DNA of 64,000 nt from Nipponacmea schrenckii (Eukaryota; Mollusca; Gastropoda; Lottiidae). Under the pieces are notes generated by a model, which was not told where the DNA came from, made no database searches, and worked only from the letters and a program-made list of their open reading frames with translations. Numbering within the stretch: position 1 is the first letter of the stretch; each line of letters begins with the position of its first letter. Below are positions 1 through 11,520 of this stretch, piece by piece. Made by a program: the position numbers and the translations under genes. Location: NCBI GenBank assembly GCA_030562195.1, contig JAUJPP010000005.1, forward strand, positions 10,412,826 to 10,476,825. The letters run 5' to 3'.

Positions 1-749
1 CTTAATGGAAGAATACAATTACACATGTAAAAATACAAAGCTATTCTCTGGATCTGCAATAGAAACAGGGTAGTAAAAAATAGCACAGTTTCACGGTTAT
101 CGAAAACTAAGTCTCTTTTCTGCATATATATAGGAATTACAAACACGAAAGTGAACTGAACAATCCATACCCATATTGATCATTATTTAGAACTTAAGAC
201 AATTCTAAGAAGCAGTATCCCGTTAAGTTATTTGGATTAATAAGTACTACGGGTAGAAAGGCGGTATAAACTGAAAGAGAACGTGCTTCGGATTTCCAGA
301 GCGTTTCAAGAAAGGATAGATAACACTGAAAACGTTGTAATCGTTCAGTGTGACACCCTGGTAGCTGAAATTAGAACTCTTAACATCACACTGTAAGCAC
401 TGGCCTTCATATATATACAAACATATTGTACTTATACAACTCTTTGCATTTAAATTAGTAGACTGGGGTCAAGTTTTTCAAATTGAAACTCGTCTAACAA
501 TAAAACTAATTAAAGTCACTGGATCGAAACAAATTATGAAATACTTGAAATCAATATTTTTACGGATTAATGTTTCAGGTTCGGATCTTGATTCGATTAC
601 GGTGAGAGAAAAATCCCATAAATAACAAATTAGGGTGTATTCATGTTGAAGTTATCCTCGGACCCCTAGAGCCAAAACCCACGCAATTCAAAACGTGTCG
701 AAAATAAAACAAGGGGAAAGAAAGCGGAACTAATTCTTAGCGGAGCAAT
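1..749. other. Upstream intergenic DNA, no gene seen
   Basis: AT-rich sequence without a convincing open reading frame or splice-flanked coding block. It is the upstream flank of the DD3-3-like gene; I see no recognisable repeat family in it. Confidence 0.5.
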
Positions 750-810
750 TATAAAAGAGGCGGAGTTACTCAAGTGTAGTTAGTCGGGGAAAGAAATTCG
801 GCAAACCAAC
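742..810 (+). promoter_or_regulatory. Putative core promoter and 5' UTR of the DD3-3-like gene
   Basis: A TATA-box match (TATAAAAG) lies at 750-757, about 60 bp before the ATG at 811. A start site roughly 25-30 bp downstream would give a 5' UTR of about 30 nt. The start site is inferred from the usual TATA spacing; no transcript evidence is visible. The same 16-nt block around the TATA box recurs near 11155-11170, where I find no gene. Confidence 0.5.
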
Positions 811-3800
811 ATGTCGGTCCTCGCCAGTCTTCTAATTTTTAGTTTGTTTTATATTTCTTACGCAGACATCCATTTGCAAAATCCCAGGTAAAAAAATTCT
901 ATTATACTTCTTATACTAACACAAAATGTTAATTAGGTCATACAGCATTTTGCACGTGCATCGATGTCATTATGAGTAAAAGATATTTGGGCACTTCGAT
1001 TGTTGATTTTGTTTCATATTATCGGCTGTGAGCAATTGTCTTTGCTCGACTATGCATGGTTGTGTCGTTTAATACTATTATATTTCACGCGCATAAAAAA
1101 ATAGGAGACTATAGTCTTGTATTAATATTATTACACGGAAACAGCCTCTTATCCTAAAAAGTAGGCTGATGCCGCTGTCCTGGCAAAATTTTGTGTATCA
1201 CGTGAAATAACTATTCTACTTATTAACTAATTCCTGGTAAGCGATGAATATTACCTTTGTGGACACAGAGTCTATGAGATGTGTCTAGGTGTCCCACGCT
1301 TGTAAATCTACCCTACCCCACCCCTCCTGAGAGCGCTTTTCGTCAAAAAAATTTCACTATTTTAGAGGTAGTGGTAATCGCTTGGATGAAAATGGAAGAG
1401 AAAGAAGAAATAGACATAGGTAGGTGAAATTTGTCCATTTCAACTCAAAGCCTGACCCGGAATTCGTTAATGAAGGGTCTTGGGTTGACTTGCGATTGGT
1501 GTACCACTGGACGTGTCTCTCGGGAAGTCAGAATGATGTACGTCTTTGCTGTCCCAGATTCACCTACATATTATTCCAAGTGTTTTGTTTTTTGTTTTTT
1601 TTACACCAAAATTATCTCTCTTATAGCTTGTTTTATTAACCAAATATGTAGAAACTAGATGCACGGATAATATCAGGTTTTATTAAACAGAACAAAAGCG
1701 GTTGTATGCAACCCAGCGGGTAGGGAAATAATACAAATGTCAAACACATTAAAATGGAATCCATTTAGACCATTGTAGCTCTGCTGATGCATGTTAAAGG
1801 GTGCTATCCTAGAACTTTTCGAACTTAAATGTTAACCTTAATTTCATGTCCTATTTGTTACAGGTTGTTCAATTCTCAAGCGAATGATCGTCAAGGCTAT
1901 AATGTAGGAAGTTTGTATTATTTACAAGGTTCAACTCTGCAAGTAGAATGGTACGTATGACTTACGTTACAATAGGCCTATATTGGTTTGAATCGAAATT
2001 CTGAAAGTTTATAAATAATACCCAAAGACTAGCCGTTGTAAAACTATTTATCTAGAGACATCTTTATAAACAAATTGTAGGTTGAAAATCTGTCCATTCA
2101 TGCACATGTACTTGTGTATTTTTAAACAAATTGTACGTGGAGTATTGTATATTTATTTTGTGGTCATGTACTTGATCGCCGGAACATAGATCTGACCATT
2201 TGATACACATGTACTTGTGTATTTTTAGTATTTCAGACGAATTGTATATTGAGATATTATGTATTTTCGATTTTTTTCTTTTTTTCTTTCTTTTTATTTT
2301 TTTTTTTATTTTTTTTTTATTTTCCAATGTATTGCCCCATGGGCTGAATGTTAGACCGGACCATGTCCTTGTGTATTGGGCCTAATTCTGACCCATGTAA
2401 AATAAAGAGTTTATTATTTATTATTATTATAGCTCCATAGTTTATGGAAAACACTATCGCAAAGTAATAGCGCTCCAATAAATTCCATTCCCTATCGTAC
2501 GCTCATGAAAAGGCCTTAACTCCATTTGGCTAGAGTCGATTGAGCCAAGTATTATTTTATGCCAGTAGGGACTTTAAGTGTTTTAACAAATAATTTTACA
2601 ACTCATACATATAAAGATAACATCACTATCACTGTGTATTAACATATTTAATTGCGTACGTGCACTTTAAATCCTGACCTAAATTCTGCATTCCAGGACC
2701 AATCAACATTCGTGTAACGGCCCAAATTCTAACTGTGATATTATTCTACAATATATGTGTGATGATCAAATAAGAGATGGGTCACTCCAACGAGAGTAAG
2801 TAAAAGTTTCTGTAGGTTATATGGGGGAGGGGGGAGTGCGTTTGGGATTTTGTGTCCGACAAACCCGAACATGAACATTTACTGGCATTATTACCCCATT
2901 ATTCACCTTCAATAATAAAATACTGAAGTCGCTTAGAGATGTGTCTAATGCTAATACCACGAAAACACTTCAAAATGTATTTACCAGTATCCATAGTCAG
3001 AAACCACAGTTTCACAGTTTTTATACAGGCTAATGGCTATTGTCTTGTAGACTGCTAACAATCTGTGCTGTCTTGTAGACTAACAATCTCTATTGTTTTG
3101 TAGACTAAAAATGTCTATTGTCTTGTAGACAGCTAACAATCTGTACTGTCTTGTAGACTGCTAACAATCTGTGCTGTCTTGTAGACTAACAATCTCTTTT
3201 GTTTTGTAGACTAAAAATGTCTATTGTCTTGTAGACAGCTAACAATCTGTACTGTCTTGTAGACAGCTAACAATCTGTACTGTAATGTAGACTGCTAACA
3301 ATCTGTACTGTCTTGTAGACTGCTAACAATTTCTACTGTCTTGTAGACTGCTAACAATCTGCACTGTCTTGTAGACTGCTAACAATCTGTACTGTAATGT
3401 AGACTGCTAACAATCTGCACTGTCTTGTAGACTGCTAACAATCTGTGCTGTAATGTAGACTGCTAACAATCTGTGCTGTAATGTAGACTGCTAACAATCT
3501 GTACTGTAATGTAGACTGCTAACAATCTGTACTGTAATGTAGACTGCTAACAATCTGTACTGTAATGTAGACTGCTAACAATCTGTACTGTAATGTAGAC
3601 TGCTAACAACTGTACTGTAATGTAGACTGCTAACAATCTGTACTGTAATGTAGACTGCTAACAATCTGTATGTAATGTAGACTGCTAACAATCTGTACTG
3701 TAATGTAGACTGCTAACAATCTGTACTGTAATGTAGACTGCTAACAATCTGTACTGTAATGTAGACTGCTAACAATCTGTACTGTAATGTAGACTGCTAA

Positions 3801-6800
3801 CAATCTGTACTGTCTTGTAGACTGCTAACAATCCGTACTGTCTTGTAGACTGCTAACAATCTGTACTGTAATGTAGATCCTGACCTAACAATCTGTCTGT
3901 AATGTAGACTGCTAACAATCTGTACTGTCTTGTAGACTGCTAACAATCTGTACTGTAATGTAGACTGCTAACAATCTGTACTGTCTTGTAGACTGCTAAC
4001 AATCTGTACTGTAATGTAGACTGCTAACAATCTGCACTGTCTTGTAGACTGCTAACAATCTGTACTGTAATGTAGACTGCTAACAATCTGTACTGTCTTG
4101 TAGACTGCTAACAATCTGCACTGTCTTGTAGACTGCTAACAATCTGTACTGTAATGTAGACTGCTAACAATCTGTACTGTAATGTAGACTGCTAACAATC
4201 TGTCACTGTCTTGTAGACTGCTAACAATCTGCACTGTCTTGTAGACTGCTAACAATCTGTACTGTAATGTAGACTGCTAACAATCTGCACTGTCTTGTAG
4301 ACTGCTAACAATCTGTACTGTCTTGTAGACTGCTAACAATCTGTACTGTCTTGTAGACTGCTAACAATCTGTCACTGTCTTGTTAGACTGCTAACAATTG
4401 CTACTGTCTTGTAGACTGCTAACAATCTGTACTGTCTTGTAGACTGCTAACAATCTGTACTGTCTTGTAGACTGCTAACAATCTGTACTGTATTGTAGAC
4501 TGCTAACAATCTGTCTGTCTTGTAGACTGCTAACAATCTGTACTGTCTTGTAGACTGCTAACAATCTGTACTGTCTTGTAGACTGCTAACAATCTGTACT
4601 GTCTTGTAGACTGCTAACAATCTGTACTGTCTTGTAGACTGCTAACAATCTGTACTGTCTTGTAGACTGCTAACAATCTGTACTGTCTTGTAGACTGCTA
4701 ACAATCTGTACTGTCTTGTAGACTGCTAACAATCTGTACTGTCTTGTAGACTGCTAACAATCTGTACTGTCTTGTAGACTGCTAACAATCTGTACTGTAA
4801 TGTAGACTGCTAACAATCTGTACTGTCTTGTAGACTGCTAACAATCTGTGCTGTAATGTAGACTGCTAACAATCTGTACTGTCTTGTAGACTGCTAACAA
4901 TCTGCACTGTCTTGTAGACTGCTAACAATCTGTACTGTAATGTAGACTGCTAACAATCTGTACTGTAATGTAGACTGCTAACAATCTGTACTGTCTTGTA
5001 GACTGCTAACAATCTGTACTGTCTTGTAGACTGCTAACAATGTCTCTTGTCTTGTAGAACCATTCCGGATAGAAATACCAAGTGTGAGAATGACGATTGT
5101 AACTCGGATATTAAATACAGTATGCACGAAGATTACGATTATTACACCAACTGTAGACTTCGACATAGAAATAAGGGGCTTTTTACTGGCGATCTGGTAG
5201 GTAGGCCTATACAACAACTATATTTTTCAAGGATAACAACTTAGGTTTACAAGTCCGCCGTGACAGGGATCCTTTCTACCAGCTGGTCCTTGGCTAAACC
5301 TCTTGGCATTGATTTTTCACGGATAATCCGTACACATTTGCAGCTGGGTGGACTGGAATTATAAGCGAAGACTTATTCAAGGTCATCGATCTTTCACACT
5401 CCGGTCGAGATTAGAACTCACGTCCGACATTTTCAACGTATCCAAGCAAATAACGTCATGACGTAAAGAACCAACACTCTAACCGCTGTGCTATAGAAGT
5501 TAGAACCACACAATTCATTTCATTCTGTTGGTGTCGTCTATCAAGAGCATTTCTTAATGAAAAGAACGTTAAACTCTTCGAGATCGGTGTAAGCCATCAA
5601 CATGTATTTTAATACCTGGGCGGAAAATTAACAATAGTAATTAAGTTTTCTTTATTAATAGAAGTAGGCCTAGTCATTAAGTAAACTTATAAACCTAATA
5701 AGACCTGGGCTAATAAACTACATGTATATCTAATGAACTGATTAACATTTCAATAGAAACAAGATAGACTTATAGCTTATATTTTTTATAAAAAAAAAAG
5801 GGCTATCATCAATTAATATTATTGGACCCATTTTTTGTTTAATTGTCATTGAAACAGACCGTATGACGCAGACCGATTTGATCAAGCTATGCTTAAAACA
5901 AGGTCTCATGACATATGTAGGGTTTGGGGTTATATCTTCACATTTTTTAAACCCGGTTTCCTTATAAAAAATTCCCTCATTGCACACTGCATTGCATTAA
6001 TCATCCCTCTTAACCCAGCTACTTACTAAATCTAAAACAGAAAGTCGTTTATCGGAATTGTACCACAAATTGTGATGATTTTGGTCCCGGACTCTTTTTT
6101 TATGGATAATTTAGACATGGGCTATTCGGTTTTTATGACGTAAGGTGCAGTATGACGCACATAACAACAAACTGCACGTGCGCTATCGAATGAAAAAGAA
6201 GACATCCTTTTTATCATTAACATTAACATGATTTGTAACTAGTTCGCTGAAATTAATACGCCAAATTGCAAAGACATGATGTCAAATTGCTATTAAACCC
6301 CATGTATTTCGACCAATCAGAACTCAGAATTTTTGTTATTTGTGGTACAATATTAATTAATGACTTGTGGGACCATCTGGTATTTTTCCCAGTCATTAGA
6401 ACACCTCTACTTTCTATTGATATAAGTATTACCGGTCCAATTATGTTATATATATGTATATAGGCCTATATGAAAATAAGGGAAACCAGCTTTAATTTAA
6501 AAATTTTCAAAGTGTTCAAGCATTCCGACAGAATATTTAAAATACTCGAACAATTTATTAAGCAGTCTAAATTGTATATTGCTCTTAATAATCTATTTCA
6601 CACTCTAGAATTTTGGTCGAAGGAATCGTGCTATTTCTACTAGACTGGATATGAATGGTAGAAGGTATGGGTATGAGTGTCCTGAAGAAAGAGACTACTA
6701 TCCTTACTGGCATCCAACACCATGGAAGGTATACTATTAAAGTTGTTTTTTAAATAGTGATTCAAGAGATTGATAGGTCTCTAGCAGTCGTTGAGACTTT

Positions 6801-9800
6801 CACTGCTCTCATAGTCCGCCAGTTTATCTCAGAATTCTTTAGCTGCTCTCAAGAGTTCATCCGTTACTCTTATATTCCGTCAGTTGCTTCAAGAGTCAGC
6901 TAGTTACTTCCAGAGTCCGCCAGATGCTTCCAGAGTCCATCAGTTGCGTCCAGAGTCCGCCAGTTGCTTCTAGAGTCCATCAGTTGCGTCCAGAGTCTAC
7001 CAGCTGCTCTCAGAGTCACCCCGTTGCTTCCAGAATCCACCCGACGCTCTCAAGAGTCCACAAGTTACTCTTGGGGTCCACCAAGTCTCTCCTTCCATAA
7101 TTCAATTGGGAACCACCTTGCGGCTCAGTCAGATATATTTGTTTCTTGAAATATTTTGACATAACTGTAAATGATATGGTAATTTCTACTTCCCACAGGA
7201 TATTGCAGTTCTAACTGATCACACCAATAAATGTGATTATTACACACAGAACAGTGAAAATGTCCTAGGACGAGGATATTGTAAAATCTCTGAAGCTTTA
7301 ATCAAGGAACAAGACACTAAAATCGTTATTCCAAATAACGAAGAAGACTGCAAGGTAAGATTTGAAGGGATTATTTAGAGCTTTTTGATTAAGTGTTAGC
7401 AGAAAATGGAATATGTGGCCTCAGTTTTGCCGAGGCATGAATTTTAGTTAACAATTTCTGTTGAGTAATGCAACTTGATGCTATAAATATCTAAAAAACA
7501 CTTACAAATTTTAGAAAATCTCTTTACAGTACTTATACGAACTTGTTTTTCTAACCGATTCCACAGCAAGTGGCACATTTAGTTCCGCTTGTACCTATTT
7601 CCAATTTCCATTCCAGAAATTCCGCTTCCCAGCAAACAATGAGGATGGTGAAAAGGGAGAATGGGTGCAGGCCCCATCTCATGGAATCCCGGCCCCTGAC
7701 TGTCAACAGGCCGAGTACAGCCGTGATAACCATAATGGTAACGGGGTGGATGGAAAAACTATGCGATACAACTGGACCATTCCTGAATTTCAACATGAAA
7801 AATGTATTCTGAGAATTCGGTAAGTTTTAAAATAGTCATTAGCCAAGAGAACTACAATAAAATATCCCTTCAACGCTTATTAAATATTGCATGGCTAAAT
7901 CCAGGTCTGTTACGACACACTGTGATCCTCGGATGGAGTTTAATAGTTGATACATATAACACAGAAGAAGTCTTTATGGATTACAACTATTGTTTATTTA
8001 TACTGCTACACACGTATTTACAACTGTTAATGAGCCTTAACTGTGGGTGCCCTTTAGCGTAATTGACTCTTTGGCGTGGTTGTAATTTCAGAACTAAGCG
8101 TGGTTGAAATTTCAGAACTAACTCTCTAGTTGTTTTAGTGGCTACCTTAGAACCATGTTCGTAACCTTAGGATCTGAATTCGAAACTGGACTTGTTAAGC
8201 TCACTGCAGAAAGAAGACGAAAACTTCTATTTCCATTTCATCATTAAAACAGACAATTTGATTGGTTATTATTTCAGATATAACGTCACTTCCGGTGATT
8301 TTGATGGTTGGGAGACGACGTCTGAAAATAATGCCGTTGCCGGGAAATTTGACGAAGGTGCCCGCGTACCAATTTACGAGAACCTGGGCTGGGAAAGTCG
8401 GTGCGACGCTTTCGATCGCTCGTATTATATGAAGAACTTACCACAAGTTCAAGTGTTTGAAGGATTACCCGACTTTAAGCTGCAATTGGCCATTAGAACT
8501 AATCAATTTGGACGAGTTTTCCAAGATAGGTAAGCATTCGAGGAATAGGAACCATCTCTTAGCCAAAATTTCAAAGTAGTTATCTTCGCGGAATCTAGTC
8601 TTTGTAAATCCAATTGATGACTATAATACTCTTATTGACTTGAATACTCTTGGAGATTTGAAATTTTTATGTTTGAGTTTGTGTTCCTTTAATTACTTCA
8701 TTTTTTCTTCTTGGTAAAGTTCAAGACGACTATAGGCCTACTTTCTCAAATGTCTGTCTCATTGAACATACTCTTTCCTGATTACATTTCACTTCTATTC
8801 TTCCTAGACAAAAACTTCCTCTACATGATACTCTATATTTTAAACTGGGGACATTCGACACGGTGAAAAAATACATCATACATCATACGTCTAAAAGAGA
8901 TCATGTAAAGGTTGTCTAAACCTTTGAAATATATCAGGGATACTGGTAGCATCAATTTACACTATTACAATATCAGTCAGACGCCAATGGTGTTCCATTA
9001 TTACGAAGTGTTTTTTGACTTGACAATTGTCTTGTCTGTATTGCTAATTTCGAATGCCTTCTAATAAATAGAATTTTTTTTCTGCCTTCAGATCCTTTAC
9101 GTTTGCCGTCCGTCCACGACCTGCCGATGTCCCAGCAGCCGCCAAAATTCACAATTTGAACGTACGTGGTAAACGTGGAAACATCGTACAGACATATCCA
9201 TCTACAGAGTACGATTTCGTACCAAATGACTTGGTGTTGAACGTCAACGACTACTATCACGTACAGTAAGTTTATGTTTTTGTTTTTCTCGATCCTGACG
9301 CAAAGCAATTGTTTTACAATTTACTTACGATGTAATTCCCATTTTATGTCAGAATGCACGCGCATTTCAGTGACCTATGACCATATTGACCTATTTATTT
9401 CAGATGGACGGGTTCCAATTCTAATAACAACGGAAACGCCGGTCAAGGTCAAGCTGGTACAGATCGAAGCAACTTGGTCTTCTTGCACGAACAGATGTAC
9501 CCAGAGGGTAGCGGCTACCAGGGTCCCGGGATTAAAGTCGGCCATTATGGCTTAAACTATCCAATGAATGCGACAGAATTGAACGGAATATTTGAAATGC
9601 AAACTTTACAAAACTTAGCCTTCAACATGCCTAGTAAGTAATCGTATATTGTATGATCAACGGCGTCTTATCGCTTAGATGGGTTCATGTGTTATAGCTA
9701 TGCATGTTCAAGACCGTTGGGCAAGTGTCCGTGTAAAGTTTTGGTCCTTGAAAAATTTCCCTCGTTGCGCATTATAAGACGCGGCTTGCTTACAAGAGCT

Positions 9801-10847
9801 CAATTATCGGAAGTGTGGGACGTTAAACTCCCTTTAATATCTTGGGCATACATTTCCCATGAAATTTGATGGACAGTATATGTTATTAGTGTTGTCTGGC
9901 TTTGTTCCGTTTAAAATCACGAGAAGTGATTTTAGAGAAGGGAAGTAATTAGCCTAGAACTAGATTTAAATTGTTTCCATATTGTAACATGAATAGCTTC
10001 TCAATAGGTCATTCGGGATCCACGTTGGCTCAATAAATTAAACACCTACTTGCTTACCTGAAGGTTTCAGTGTCGAAATAATAATCTTGCAAATGTTCAA
10101 CCTGGTTTTCCCTTGTCAGCGATACAGAGGGACCCTCATGGAAAAGGCGTCTGGTCGTTTGGATCTGCCAATAAGCCGAGATGTTGTGTGCGTTATAGAT
10201 CCATCGACAGTCGAAAATCGCAAAAAGAGAAGGCTCATGCCGCTGTCCTGGCAAAACTTCCCTCATTGCACCTTGAACTGGCCATAAGTGCATCAGAGTA
10301 GGACGTAAAACTCCATTTATTTCATTTTCCATTTATTTTAATTCCAGACCAGCTAGGAGGGGAGATGTCATTGTTAGACGATGCCGGAACCTATTTTGAT
10401 CTTGGGCCCATTAAGGCACCCCAGAGTCTCGGTGTATACCATTATATGTGTACCCGAAACAATGCCTTTACAAACAGAGATCAGAAGGGTCGATTTTTTG
10501 TTACAGACAAGACTGAAGCTCCTGCAAAGTGAGTGGAGCTTTCATTTTTTTTAATTCGATACTTTCCAATATCAGAACTAAACGTCGAGTTTTTAATTCT
10601 GATAAGTGTTGACTATATACTTATGTAAATTATTTTGATAACGTTCGTATATGATGATGTTTCGACATAACGTTTTGATAACGTTTCGATATAACGTTCG
10701 TATAAAATATAACGTTTTGGTATAACGTTTCCATATGATAACGTATTTTTGTATGAAATTTTCAGGAGGAATTTGGAACCCGCAATGGCTGTAGAAGAGG
10801 AAAAGGAATTAAAGCAATTGCTAAAACTTCTTCAAAATCGATTTTAA
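811..10847 (+). CDS. DD3-3-like secreted protein, 13 exons, 617 aa, complete
   Basis: Exons: 811-887, 1366-1419, 1864-1950, 2697-2795, 5058-5196, 6609-6728, 7199-7354, 7617-7819, 8278-8529, 9092-9265, 9404-9633, 10348-10528, 10766-10847. All junctions are GT-AG, phases agree throughout, and the CDS is 1854 nt. Residues 1-18 form a signal peptide ending S-Y-A, so the protein should enter the secretory pathway. The mature part begins [13 protein letters not shown] and contains [27 protein letters not shown] and [11 protein letters not shown] blocks. I recognise these as typical of the family named after Dictyostelium protein DD3-3, which is widespread in molluscs. Cysteines are numerous and N-glycosylation sequons occur (YNWT, YNVT, MNAT). 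The last ~20 residues look like an amphipathic acidic/leucine-rich helix. The molecular function of the family is, to my knowledge, not established. No catalytic motif is evident. Introns carry tandem repeats (3030-5057, 6780-7085) and SINEs. Confidence 0.9.
2330..2432 (+). repeat. Probable 3' end of a non-LTR retroelement
   Basis: A GC-richer stretch runs into AAATAAAGAG followed by a TTATTA-type microsatellite, a common ending for invertebrate LINE/SINE 3' tails. It lies in intron 3 of the DD3-3-like gene, downstream of a T-rich tract (2266-2325). Family cannot be assigned. Confidence 0.35.
3030..5057 (+). repeat. 28-bp minisatellite made of 3' splice-site-like units
   Basis: About 72 head-to-tail copies of a 28-bp unit fill most of intron 4 of the DD3-3-like gene. 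Each unit contains CTGCTAAC (branch-point consensus CTAAC), a T/C-rich stretch and a terminal CTTGTAG or AATGTAG. The array ends at the real exon 5 acceptor (AG at 5056-5057), which is itself a diverged unit (…TCTTGTCTTGTAG). Units near 3040-3250 form a higher-order repeat of four variants present twice. The AATGTAG variant dominates about 3440-3800, and the CTTGTAG variant dominates about 4300-4790. Confidence 0.95.
5211..5513 (-). mobile_element. tRNA-derived SINE (family 2), near full length
   Basis: Read on the minus strand, it begins with an A-box-like TAGCACAGCGGTTAGA. A B-box-like GAGTTCTAATCTC follows about 75 nt on, then a body ending CCTAAGTTGTTATCCTTG and an AT-rich tail. Related copies lie at 41450-41741, 29958-30125, 23980-24165 and 61625-61830. 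It starts about 15 bp after the exon 5 donor of the DD3-3-like gene. Confidence 0.7.
6780..7085 (+). repeat. Degenerate ~20-24 bp minisatellite
   Basis: A dozen or so imperfect copies built on CCAGAGTCCGCCAGTTGCTT, in intron 6 of the DD3-3-like gene. The open frame across it is a by-product of the repeat and is not supported as coding. Confidence 0.75.
9690..9840 (+). repeat. Degenerate family 1 dispersed repeat
   Basis: A diverged copy recognisable by TTTCCCTCGTTGCGCA and GGACGTTAAACTCC, in intron 11 of the DD3-3-like gene. Confidence 0.45.
10104..10336 (+). mobile_element. Family 1 SINE-like dispersed repeat, near full length
   Basis: Contains the family landmarks in order: a CTTGTCAGCGATACAG head, GATCCATCGACAGT, CGCAAAAAGAG, GCCGCTGTCCTGGCAAAA, TCCCTCATTGCAC and the GGACGTAAAACTCCATTTAT tail. 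Its T-rich tail stops about 12 bp before the exon 12 acceptor of the DD3-3-like gene, so it supplies much of the pyrimidine tract. Family 1 lacks obvious A/B boxes; its class is inferred from the conserved 3' end and TTTCAT-type tail. Confidence 0.75.
10645..10746 (+). repeat. Short tandem motif ATAACGTTT
   Basis: Several imperfect copies of ATAACGTTT/TCGTATA in intron 12 of the DD3-3-like gene, just before the last exon. Confidence 0.6.
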
Positions 10848-10907
10848 ATTAATTTCAGCTTTGATTTGTTAAGCTTAACAAGTTGATTGGTTAAGCTTTT
10901 TGTTGAT

Positions 10908-10913
10908 AATAAA
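10908..10913 (+). terminator. Putative poly(A) signal AATAAA, DD3-3-like gene
   Basis: AATAAA 61 nt after the stop codon. Plausible by position; no cleavage evidence. Confidence 0.4.
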
Positions 10914-11401
10914 GGCCATTCAAGCTTTAAAAATTCGACTATGTTTTTCAAATTGATTTGTTAAGCTGGACAAGTTGATGTATGAAAATGTACTGATATC
11001 AGCTTTGGTCGTTTTATTTAAGCTTTTACAAAATGGGTTGTCAAGTTGATTTAAGCTTAATTTGTTACGTTATGTATTAGTTTATGTTTTCACATATTTA
11101 AAAAGCCCATTTCTCACATCCGTTAATTCAGAAATCATTTTGATTGGTCTTTAATTGCAATTATAAAAGAGGAGGTGCGTTCTAATATGCATAATGACCA
11201 CCCCCGTCGTTAAGCAATAATCTCTATTGGAATTAAGCATCAAAATTCTTTTAAAATGATTTCGTCTCCTATATATAGAAATAAAACATTATCTTTGTTG
11301 AAATTGTTACTATTAACCCGTTATATAAAGCCCAGTTATGAAACCAAAAGCTTGAATATATGTGCCGTGGATACATTATCATTCTTGCTGACTACACACT
11401 T

Positions 11402-11520
11402 TTTGGGCCAAATTCGACCAGCGAGCGACTCCCTCACGAGTGACCCTCGGATATTAATATAGATAAATTAAATACTTAGGTTGAAAAGATTTGATTCTTA
11501 AACAACAGAAAAATTCTGAA
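11402..11520 (+). repeat. Direct repeat, copy 1 (copy 2 at 14306-14420)
   Basis: Both copies share GGGCCAAATTCGACCAGCGA, CTCCCTCACGAGTGACCCTC and the AT-rich block after them, about 2.9 kb apart in the same orientation. Likely two insertions of one unclassified element. Confidence 0.65.

Noticed and set aside
3030..5057. CRISPR-like array of direct repeats
   Set aside because: Units are contiguous with no unique spacers, and the locus is a eukaryotic intron.
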